The notes under the pieces were generated by a model. The model ran no database searches, was not told the DNA's origin, and saw only the letters and a program-made list of their open reading frames with translations. A stretch of 42,035 nucleotides of DNA, from the NCBI GenBank assembly GCA_003062205.1, contig PQCP01000112.1, positions 1 to 42,035 on the forward strand, in the 5' to 3' direction. Of the stretch, positions 1 to 7,221 are shown in pieces (positions within the stretch are counted from its first letter, which is position 1; the number at the start of each line of letters is the position of its first letter). The DNA is from Candidatus Sedimenticola endophacoides. GTDB taxonomy: Bacteria > Pseudomonadota > Gammaproteobacteria > Chromatiales > Chromatiaceae. The position numbers were made by a program, and so were the translations under genes.

Positions 1-124
1 GGTTCTTGGGTAGACTTGGACATGGGGCGACCTCGTTTAGCTTCACCGAAGCGTTTTTGGCGAAATACCAATTATATCAATTGGTTGAACGAGGTGCGCC
101 CTTTTTTATGAATAATTCGGGCTA
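1..124 (-). mobile_element. Left-over 5' end of an insertion sequence (IS-A)
   Basis: The same sequence occurs, reverse-complemented, at 40865-40990 and 41911-42035. On the minus strand it starts at the IS edge with TTAGCCCGAAT and runs into an ATG at position 23 that opens MSKSTQEP, the start of a transposase; the window ends inside that gene. A palindrome CCAATT-gatat-AATTGG containing TATAAT lies before the ATG. The IS edge cuts the histidine kinase gene. The family is uncertain: an IS1380-type transposase start is possible, but the coding part seen is too short to say. Confidence 0.65.
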
Positions 125-2201
125 AATCATGATCGACATCCGGCGCCTGCCCCTCCTGCAAACCCTCCGTATGGGCTTCACCATTACCGGCATCGGGTTC
201 ACACCGCAGGATGATCGCTCCGGCCTCGGTGAATTTAATCGCGTTGCCGGTCAGGTTGACCAGGATCTGGCGCAACCGCAGGGGATCACCCAGCAGGGTG
301 GTGGGCAGTTCCGGCAGCAGATCGTGGTACAGCCCCAATCCCTTCTCATGGGCTCGGGCCGCCATCAGATCACAGGTCTCCTCCACCAGTGCCACCAGGT
401 CAAACTCGACCCGTTCGAAGGTCAGCTGCTCCGCCTCGATCTTGGACAGGTCGATGATGTCGTTGACGATGCCGAGCAGGTTTTCGCCGTTCTTGAGGAA
501 CACCCGGACGAAGCCCTGCTGTTCCTCGCTCAGGGGGGTATCCATGAGGATGTCGCCCATGCCGATGATCGCGTTCAACGGGGTGCGGATCTCGTGGCTC
601 ATATTGGCAAGAAAACGGCTCTTGGCCTGATTGGCCGACTCGGCCGCCACCTTGGCCCGGGCCAGGTCTTCCGTGCGCTCCCGGACCCGCTCCTCCAGCC
701 GCTCGTGCGACCGGGTCAGCTCCCGCTGCTTTTCACGCAACGCCCAAGCGTTCTCCTTGAACACCATCGCGGCCGACGCCATGGCGGCCAGTTCATCCCC
801 GCCCCGGGTATCGATGGAGACGTCGAGGTCTCCGCAAGAGTGTCGCTACCTCGTGAAAGATTTTGGGACATCCCAGTCCCCAAAATCGACTCGCCAACGC
901 GACAGCCGTTACTGCCCCGACCGTCCTGCGCTCATCACGACTCCGTCCCGCACATTGCAGCAAAGCTGCTCGTGCGCAACTCCGTCATGATGACCACAAT
1001 GACTCTACGGCGTGTCGGATGCGCTATTTGTATGCCCTACGTCACTCCCTATCGGTCGTAACTGCGGCCATACAACCGCGCCTACGCCTATCGGGGACTA
1101 ACCGCCTTCGCTTCGCTCTCCATGGCGGTTAGCGTCGGCCAGACGCATGGTGGTCTCGGTCAGGCGTTTCAGTCGCAGGGTGATGCGGTTGATGATGAAC
1201 GCGAAGATCACAAGGGAGGAGATGACCAGCCCGACACCGGCCGCGACCACGATCAGTGTGCCCCGATCGACGGCCATGTCCTGCCGCCTCGATTCGGCTT
1301 CCGAAAACTCCTTCACCTCGCCCTGGAGGGTATTCACCCGATCGACCAGATCACCGGAAATGGCGTCGTTGCGCCGCACCTCCCGTTTCAGCTCCTCGTT
1401 CAGGTCGATAATCCTCTCCTTGGTATCGAAGAGATTGCGCTCATGTTCGCCCGACAGCCGGATGATGTGCGGGGTCAGTCGTTTCTTAGTCTCCGCCTCG
1501 GACATGCCGACGAGCAGATTGAGCAGTTCCCGCAGATTCAACCGGTAACTGTCCTTGATTCGCTTGAGTTCGCTCCTGTCCTCCACCAACTGCAGCTGAA
1601 TGGAGAGAGACTCCAGGGCGAGCCCGTTGATCAGCATCATCCAATTGGTTCTCTGGCGGATCAGGGCGCGTGGGACGCTGCCTTCCTGCGACTCCCGCTG
1701 GACGATGGTGTGGGACGACTCGATATTGATTGCCGAAATCGCCTGGTGAAGCCTCCTGGTCTGGGTCAGTATTGCGGCATGCTGCCGCTGGAACCGTGCG
1801 ACCTGAACGTTTCGTTGATGTGTGCGCCGGATCAGTTGTGCGATGTTGCCGAACCAGGAATCGAGCGCCTCGGTCAGTTGGTGCTTTTCTCCGGCGTTGA
1901 ATGAAGCCGACAACCCGGACAGCCGCTGCGACAGCCGGGCATGATCCTGTTCCATTTGAACCCTGATCGCCTCAAGCTCTGCGTTGGATGCCACGGCTGT
2001 GATACGGGAGGAGGCCTTGCCGAGTTCGGAGATCCGGCTGGAGAAGCTGTTGGCGCTGATCAGCCCGGGAATGGTGACCGCCGTGAGCCGGGAAAAATTG
2101 CTCCCGATATCCACCAGGCTGCTCCAGGTCAACAGCAGGGCCAGCCCCGACAGGGACACCACGAATACAAAGGCGCTGAGCAGTTTGGTTCTGGCTTCCA
2201 C
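125..2201 (-). pseudogene. TorS-like sensor histidine kinase, interrupted by element E and truncated by IS-A
   Basis: Membrane sensor kinase. It starts at a GTG (2201) with a hydrophobic segment at about residues 8-25, followed by a long helical periplasmic region rich in predicted coiled coil, a second membrane segment (near residue 320-340), a HAMP domain, a coiled-coil linker, a HisKA dimerisation box ([10 protein letters not shown], phospho-acceptor His) and the start of the ATPase domain (N box [13 protein letters not shown]). The HAMP is split by E at 835-1134. Without E the frame reads RLAD-GDLDVSI, the normal HAMP connector. As it stands, the frame stops a few codons into E. The 3' end (rest of the ATPase domain, any receiver) is lost at the IS-A edge. 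It lies downstream of a binding protein and a GGDEF regulator, so it was probably part of a three-part signalling operon. The stimulus is unknown. Confidence 0.85.
835..1134 (-). mobile_element. Element E copy 1 (300 bp, no target duplication)
   Basis: In the orientation used here (E-forward, minus strand) it begins CGCTAACCGCC and ends GACACTCTTG. It is exactly 300 bp, as are the other seven copies. Internal structure (element numbering): a 9-bp stem 3-11/29-37; TTGTATG 60-66 with CATACAA 101-107; a long nested hairpin 152-161/204-213, 169-173/192-196 and 176-180/184-188; a 9-bp stem 248-256/268-276 enclosed by TGTCGC 231-236/GCGACA 289-294. No protein-like ORF is convincing. This copy sits in the HAMP region of the kinase gene, in the sense orientation. 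Precise removal restores the frame and the normal HAMP spacing. Confidence 0.93.
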
Positions 2202-3200
2202 ACGTCACCCGGGTATCAGATCAACTCCACAGAAAACGCCGGTCATTCATCAAAAGCGTCATCGCGAGCATGGATGGCCGCGCCCCTGCCAGGCGGCATG
2301 CCGGAGAACCACCGCCCCCTACTTGAGGTATCCCTTGATGGAGTCTGGATAATGCTCGCGAAGGAAAAGCCACTGCAACCGCTGCTCATCGAAACCTTTC
2401 TTCGCCGTGATCAGATCCCACTCCTTGGCGATCAGATCCAGCGCCTGCCTCGGTGAGGTCTCTTGCAGATAGGCGGCCATGATCCCCTCTTTGAGGGCAT
2501 CGAAATACTCGTCCCGTCCGTCCAGATAGAAATCGGGAATCCCATTGAGCAGAGAGAACTCCTGGGCCTGCATGAACTCGTCATTATAGATCGCCCGAAT
2601 CTGGGGATCGGTGATATGCGATTTCAGATAGGGATCGAAAAACCCACCCCCCCCGACCCCCTGCGTAAGGGCGATCCGCGACCCCGCCGGGCTGGCCGCA
2701 TACAGGGTGTAGAGGTAGGCGATCTCCCGGTGCGGCGTGTAGGAGGAGATCGTGTAGTTCCACCCCCAGTTGTTGTACGGCATGCGCACCACCTGACCGT
2801 CGATCACCCCTCCCGGCGGTATGGCGGTGATCAGGTGCTCCCGAATCGCGGAGTTGTCGCCGATAAAAAATTTGTAGGGTCCGCCCCAGCCAAAGTTGGC
2901 AAACCGGTTGCCCTCGGAAAAGGACTGGATGTTGTTGAAGAATTCGTTGCTGTTGACGGCCGGGTCGAGATACCTGGAGACCGCGATCAGCTCCTCCAGC
3001 GCGGCCACCCCGGCATCGTTATTGATCTGGGGGCGCATCTCCTGATCCAACGGGTAGTAGCCCTTGGCGTGGAAACGCATCCAGAACTCCCAAACGATGT
3101 AGTTGTGGGTCCGGTAGAGCGAACCGCCGTACATCTTCTGATCGGGACGGTAGAAAAACTCGGCGTAACTATTCAGCTCATTTTGCCATGATTAGCCACA

Positions 3201-3407
3201 TCAGGCTTTATCCAATTCCATGAAGTCTGGATTCTTGCCTTGAAAAAGCAATGCCAATGCTTCTGTGGCTGAGACGCCCTGCTTACGGCAAGTTGACAGG
3301 TAGCTGCGAACTCGACAGAAGATCTTCGCTCCCTCCATGGATCGGAAGCAACCAGATATTTTCAAGACCAACGTGACTAAAACATAGCGGAGATTCACAC
3401 AGGACAC
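3201..3407 (-). pseudogene. IS66-family transposase (TnpC), C-terminal fragment
   Basis: About 68 residues. The stretch FRSMEGAKIFCRVRSYLST followed by CRKQGVSATEAL matches the conserved C-terminal end of IS66 transposases (FRS..GA......R.YISTCRKQG...EAL). The frame is open upstream up to the edge of element E copy 2 at 3415, where it is cut off, so the DDE core is missing. It ends 36 bp inside the IS terminus at 3165, the normal place for the last gene of an IS66. Confidence 0.75.
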
Positions 3408-3414
3408 ATTTATT

Positions 3415-3714
3415 CAAGAGTGTCGCTACCTCGTGAAAGATTTTGGGACATCCCAGTCCCCAAAATCGACTCGCCAACGCGACAGCCGTTACTGCCCCGA
3501 CCGTCCTGCGCTCATCACGACTCCGTCCCGCACATTGCAGCAAAGCTGCTCGTGCGCAACTCCGTCATGATGACCACAATGACTCTACGGCGTGTCGGAT
3601 GCGCTATTTGTATGCCCTACGTCACTCCCTATCGGTCGTAACTGCGGCCATACAACCGCGCCTACGCCTATCGGGGACTAACCGCCTTCGCTTCGCTCTC
3701 CATGGCGGTTAGCG
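3415..3714 (-). mobile_element. Element E copy 2
   Basis: 300 bp, E-forward on the minus strand. One side abuts the IS66 transposase fragment, the other abuts the IS-B end (3715-3846). The same IS-B/E junction occurs at 41221/41222, whereas the other flank differs there. This shows that a recombination within E has joined different neighbours. Seamless excision cannot be tested here because the two flanks come from unrelated sequences. Confidence 0.92.
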
Positions 3715-3846
3715 ATGGACGCTACAACCCCGAAAAAATGATCGTCGCCCCGCTAACAGTTACCGGCCTGCCTAGTTCTCGGCTAATACCCTAGTCTGGT
3801 TGTACGGTATTTGTGGTCACCTAATGGTTTATGAAACATTCGGGTT
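3715..3846 (-). mobile_element. 5' end fragment of a second insertion sequence (IS-B)
   Basis: Reverse complement of 41090-41221. Its outer edge reads TTAACCCGAATGTTTCATAA here and TTAGCCCGAATGTTTCATAA at the other copy, similar to but distinct from the edge of IS-A (TTAGCCCGAATTATTCATAA). No coding sequence is visible. It is joined to element E on one side and to the IS66 5' end on the other. Confidence 0.6.
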
Positions 3847-4045
3847 AGGTGATGTACGCTGTCATGAGGCGACTAAAAAAATGATGCTGCCCCGCGGGCA
3901 CACTGCCAATAAAAATCTTTCAGCGAGCCTAATATCAGCGCCTGGAGTGTGAATAACGATGGTCTGAGATTTGTTGCTAAGACTGGAAGATTTTCGCAAA
4001 AAACCTGTCAAGCACTTTTTTCGATTTTGTATGGTGAATAGTTAC
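3847..4045 (-). repeat. IS66 5'-terminal repeat, copy a
   Basis: About 199 bp, matching 4746-4944 in the same orientation. It starts AGGTGATGTACGC and ends at the IS tip TGAATAGTTAC. The tip abuts the sulfotransferase fragment and supplies its stop codon (TAA), so this copy probably came with an IS66 that had inserted into the sulfotransferase gene. Confidence 0.8.
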
Positions 4046-4743
4046 AAAACCTCTTTGATGAGATCGAAGGAATAGATCCCCTTCGTGAATTTTTTTGGAA
4101 CCGCCAGCTTGCCCTCATAGTACCTTCCGTCCCGCCGCCCGAAGTACAATTCCACCATGGTAAGGTACTCGGACAACTGCAGCAGTCCGCTGGTCTGTAG
4201 ATTGCCTTTCTCCCGGATGGAGATATTTGTCAGATGAGGAAAGCCATCATGGGCAAGTGCGTTTTGCACCTTTTTGTAATCATGGCCCAATGCACGAAAC
4301 AGCTGTTTTGTGAGATAGGTGCCGCCGGTACGGGGCATACCAACGACAAACAAATAGTGAAAATTTTCAATCGTACGTATCGTTCGCTAACCGCCATGGA
4401 GAGCGAAGCGAAGGCGGTTAGTCCCCGATAGGCGTAGGCGCGGTTGTATGGCCGCAGTTACGACCGATAGGGAGTGACGTAGGGCATACAAATAGCGCAT
4501 CCGACACGCCGTAGAGTCATTGTGGTCATCATGACGGAGTTGCGCACGAGCAGCTTTGCTGCAATGTGCGGGACGGAGTCGTGATGAGCGCAGGACGGTC
4601 GGGGCAGTAACGGCTGTCGCGTTGGCGAGTCGATTTTGGGGACTGGGATGTCCCAAAATCTTTCACGAGGTAGCGACACTCTTGTGCTTGCCCCGTTTGA
4701 TCCTGAATGGGATTATTATCGCACGGGTTTTTAGAACAGAATT
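4042..4743 (-). pseudogene. Sulfotransferase-family fragment, interrupted by element E copy 3
   Basis: The readable part contains FVVGMPRTGGTYLTKQLF, which fits the 5'-phosphosulfate (PAPS) binding loop of sulfotransferases, then about 85 more residues before the IS66 tip ends the frame. On the other side the frame runs into E copy 3 (4385-4684). Removing the 300 bp continues it without a stop (RGK-QTIRTIENF) up to the edge of the second IS66 repeat at about 4743. No start or C-terminal half is present. It is a captured gene fragment lying between two direct IS66 end repeats, unrelated to the surrounding sensory operon. Confidence 0.65.
4385..4684 (+). mobile_element. Element E copy 3
   Basis: 300 bp, E-forward on the plus strand, antisense to the sulfotransferase fragment it interrupts. 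The left flank ends ATCGTT and the right flank begins TGCTTGCC; no duplicated target bases are seen. Precise removal keeps the sulfotransferase frame open. Confidence 0.92.
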
Positions 4744-4745
4744 TT

Positions 4746-4944
4746 AGGTGATGTACGCTGTCATGAGGCGACTAAAAAAATGATGCTGCCCCGCGGGCAC
4801 ACTGCCAATAAAAATCTTTCAGCGAGCCTAATATCAGCGCCTGGAGTGTGAATAACGATGGTCTGAGATTTGTTGCTAAGACTGGAAGATTTTCGCAAAA
4901 AACCTGTCAAGCACTTTTTTCGATTTTGTATGGTGAATAGTTAC
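4746..4944 (-). repeat. IS66 5'-terminal repeat, copy b
   Basis: Direct repeat of 3847-4045. Its tip at 4944 carries the right-hand 8-bp target duplication in the binding-protein gene, so this is the original 5' end of the IS66 whose other end is at 3165. Confidence 0.8.
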
Positions 4945-5628
4945 AACTCGGCAATACGGTCCAGCTCCGCCCAGGTCTGCGGGATCCCCAGCTCGCTGCC
5001 GTATTTCGCCTTATAGGCCTGCCGCTCCCGTGGGTCGTTGAGCATTTTTCCATTGTAGAAGGCCAGGTAGGAGTCGCCGTCGGTGAGATAACCGTAGAAG
5101 TTGCCCTTGTAGAGGTTGGCGATGGGGTAGAGAAACTGCTCCTTGAAACCGGCGGGCTCGTACCGACTGGCCAGGTCATCCAGTCGGCTGATCGCCCCGG
5201 ACTCCACAAGGCCCGGAATACCGAAGGTGGCGGGCAGCGCGATATCGAAGTGGGCCGATTCCAGCAACGCGGTGGTTTGCACCTCCATGTTTATATCGTC
5301 GATTGTCGATTCGACATACTCGATGCGGATACCGGTCAGCTCCTGGAACGCCTTACCCGTCGCCACGACGCACAGTTCACTACCCTTCGGATAGAGAATC
5401 CTGAGGGTGACATCGCGCCCCCGCGCCAGCGCCCGGGCCCTTTCAACCGTCCGCAGATGAAGCTCGTCGAGCTGGGATTCACGCACAGCGGATGGCATGA
5501 CGTCGGGGGCCGATGTAGCCACGTCGCACAACGGACTCGACATAACCCCCAAACCCAGGAGTAGCGCCAACAGGTGCCTCATGATCCTCTCCTTTCCTCG
5601 ATACGAATTTCCGGACAGCAGCAGCCGG

Positions 5629-6615
5629 TCAGCCACAGGTCTCCTCATATTGCGAGGAATCGCCATTCGACTCCAGGTCTCCCGCCACCCAAAAGCGGTT
5701 TCGCCCCGCCTGCTTGGCGAGATAGAGGGCCTGATCACTCTCATCGATCAGCCCCTTGCTTCCCTTGTGGGGATCATCGGTCGCCACGGCCACGCCGACG
5801 CTCACCGATACATACTGGCTGCCAGTGGTGGAGGTGGCATGCTCGATGCGCAGCGCGGACACCGCATCAAGAACCCTTTTCGCAATGGCCACCGCGCCGC
5901 AGCGATCGGTCTCCGGCAGGATCAGCGCGAACTCCTCCCCGCCGTATCTTGCCGCCAGATCCCGTGGCCGCTTCACCACGTCACTGAGCACCTTGGCGAT
6001 TTTTCTCAGACAGCGATCACCTGCCAGATGACCGTAGCGGTCATTGAAGCGCTTGAAATAGTCGATATCGATCATCAGCAGAGACAGGGGAGGAGCGCTG
6101 CGCCGGAAGTGCCGCCACTCCCGATGCAGGGCGATGTCGAAATAGCGGCGGTTTGCGATGTGGGTCAGGCCGTCGAGATTGACCAACTGCTGCAGCTCGT
6201 CATTGGCCTTGCGCAGCTCGATGGTCAGCTGGCGCACCCGCAGGAAGGATTTCACCCGCACGAGGATCTCGATCTTTCTCAGCGGCTTGGTGATGTAATC
6301 GACGGCCCCGGCGTCAAACGCCTGCTGCAGGCTGTCGGTGCTCGTGTCGGCGCTGATCATGACCACGGGCACATCCAGGAACCGGGGATCGGCCTTGATC
6401 CTCTTTACCGCCTCGATGCCGCTGATGCCGTCCATGTCGATATCCATGAGAATGAGATCGACGCTGTTTGCCACGCGCTTGTCGTTGTAGAAAATCTGCT
6501 CGAACGCCTCGGCCGCCGACAGCACATAACTGACGTTTTCGTAACCAGCCGCAGAAAAATAGGTCCTCAGTTGATGATGAATATGGACCGAATCATCAAC
6601 GACGAGAATCTGCAT
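5629..6615 (-). CDS. Response regulator with receiver and GGDEF (diguanylate cyclase) domains
   Basis: Start chosen at MQILVVDDSV (6615), the normal receiver opening; an in-frame ATG lies further upstream but the extra residues look random. The receiver has the acidic pair VVDD, the phospho-acceptor Asp in LILMDIDMDG, a conserved Ser/Thr (MISAD) and Lys (TKPLRK). A short helical linker leads to a GGDEF domain starting near residue 160, with active-site motif RYGGEEFALILPE, so diguanylate cyclase activity (cyclic-di-GMP from two GTP) is expected. No clear RxxD inhibitory site stands out upstream of it. It is first in the operon with the binding protein and kinase and about 328 residues long. 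The gene is intact, but its likely promoter is split by E copy 4 and its partner genes are broken. Confidence 0.9.
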   Translation of the reverse strand: MQILVVDDSVHIHHQLRTYFSAAGYENVSYVLSAAEAFEQIFYNDKRVANSVDLILMDIDMDGISGIEAVKRIKADPRFLDVPVVMISADTSTDSLQQAFDAGAVDYITKPLRKIEILVRVKSFLRVRQLTIELRKANDELQQLVNLDGLTHIANRRYFDIALHREWRHFRRSAPPLSLLMIDIDYFKRFNDRYGHLAGDRCLRKIAKVLSDVVKRPRDLAARYGGEEFALILPETDRCGAVAIAKRVLDAVSALRIEHATSTTGSQYVSVSVGVAVATDDPHKGSKGLIDESDQALYLAKQAGRNRFWVAGDLESNGDSSQYEETCG

Positions 6616-6830
6616 TCGACGCGCGTTCTGTTCCTGCCAAAGCATGGGGCTCAGCCCTATGTGATCGAGGCTCCCCTGATCGCCTGCGAACACCATCGCG
6701 CCATGGAGCGATCCCCTCACCACCCGACCGAACCATGGATTCGGGACGGTATCGACACCCACACTACTTCATTGCGCAAAGGTTGGAGGCAATCAGTCGC
6801 TCCTCGGTTTCCACGGACACTCCTACGGAA

Positions 6831-7159
6831 AAGCAAGAGTGTCGCTACCTCGTGAAAGATTTTGGGACATCCCAGTCCCCAAAATCGACTCGCCAACGCG
6901 ACAGCCGTTACTGCCCCGACCGTCCTGCGCTCATCACGACTCCGTCCCGCACATTGCAGCAAAGCTGCTCGTGCGCAACTCCGTCATGATGACCACAATG
7001 ACTCTACGGCGTGTCGGATGCGCTATTTGTATGCCCTACGTCACTCCCTATCGGTCGTAACTGCGGCCATACAACCGCGCCTACGCCTATCGGGGACTAA
7101 CCGCCTTCGCTTCGCTCTCCATGGCGGTTAGCGATAGAAGGGCGGAATATGAAAATCAA
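6831..7159 (-). promoter_or_regulatory. Possible sigma-70 promoter of the sensory operon, split by element E copy 4
   Basis: On the minus strand TTGATT (7154-7159) is followed by 17 bp and TAT (7134-7136), then E. After E come CTT (6831-6833) and the leader of the GGDEF gene. Removing E gives TTGATT-17 bp-TATCTT, a fair promoter (4/6 in each box). With E in place the -10 box reads TATCGC. Tentative, since promoters in this genome are not otherwise calibrated. Confidence 0.3.
6834..7133 (-). mobile_element. Element E copy 4
   Basis: 300 bp, E-forward on the minus strand, in the gap between the GGDEF gene and the mechanosensitive channel gene. No coding gene is cut here. The flanks are TTCTAT and CTTTTCC, with no duplication. 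Confidence 0.93.
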
Positions 7160-7221
7160 TGACTGATTGGGAATATCATTGCATCCCGTGTCTTGGATCA
7201 TGCCAGGGGCTGTCCCGGCAC

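Larger units (their letters stand above)
3165..4944 (-). mobile_element. IS66-type element remnant with nested insertions, 8-bp target duplication
   Basis: The ends are GTAACTATTCA (3165) and TGAATAGTTAC (4944), an inverted pair starting with GTAA as in the IS66 family. The flanks are the direct repeat AACTCGGC (3157-3164 and 4945-4952), matching the 8-bp duplication known for IS66. The 1780 bp between is much shorter than a full IS66 (about 2.5 kb). From left to right it holds the C-terminal transposase piece, element E copy 2, a fragment of a second IS (IS-B), one copy of the IS66 5' end, a sulfotransferase fragment split by E copy 3, and a second copy of the IS66 5' end. It cannot move by itself. 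Confidence 0.82.
2319..5582 (-). pseudogene. Periplasmic substrate-binding protein (ABC type 1-like), split by an IS66-type insertion
   Basis: The N-terminal part (5582 down to 4953) has a signal peptide (MRHLLALLLGLG...) followed by a binding-protein fold start (LRILYPKGSELCVVATGKAF). The C-terminal part is 3156-2319. Joining across the insertion and keeping one copy of the 8-bp AACTCGGC gives a continuous frame (DRIAEFFYRPDQKM) and a protein of about 491 residues, the size of extracellular solute-binding proteins of sugar or polyamine type. It has a good ribosome site (GGAGAGG) and starts 46 bp after the GGDEF gene; the kinase gene follows 117 bp later. No permease or ATPase genes are nearby, so a sensory role feeding the adjacent kinase is more likely than transport (inference). 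It is inactive as it stands. Confidence 0.85.

Noticed and set aside
129..1061. Long plus-strand frames opposite the kinase, channel, bio, SpoT and RecG genes
   Set aside because: They are antisense shadows of high-GC genes, without recognisable domains or ribosome sites.
835..1134. Element E as a self-splicing intron or other RNA-level intervening sequence
   Set aside because: It is sense in the kinase gene but antisense in the HDOD, carbamate kinase and yicC genes, so one RNA structure cannot splice out in all cases. A reverse-strand ribozyme is not excluded but is unlikely.
3443..3712. Repeated 89- and 73-residue frames inside every E copy as real proteins
   Set aside because: They recur only because E is repeated. 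They overlap each other on both strands, have no ribosome sites or known motifs, and several rely on flanking sequence.
6834..7133. Element E as a typical IS200/IS605 (PATE-type) non-autonomous element
   Set aside because: Terminal hairpins and lack of target duplication fit, but no conserved tetra- or pentanucleotide is found beside either end in seven different sites.
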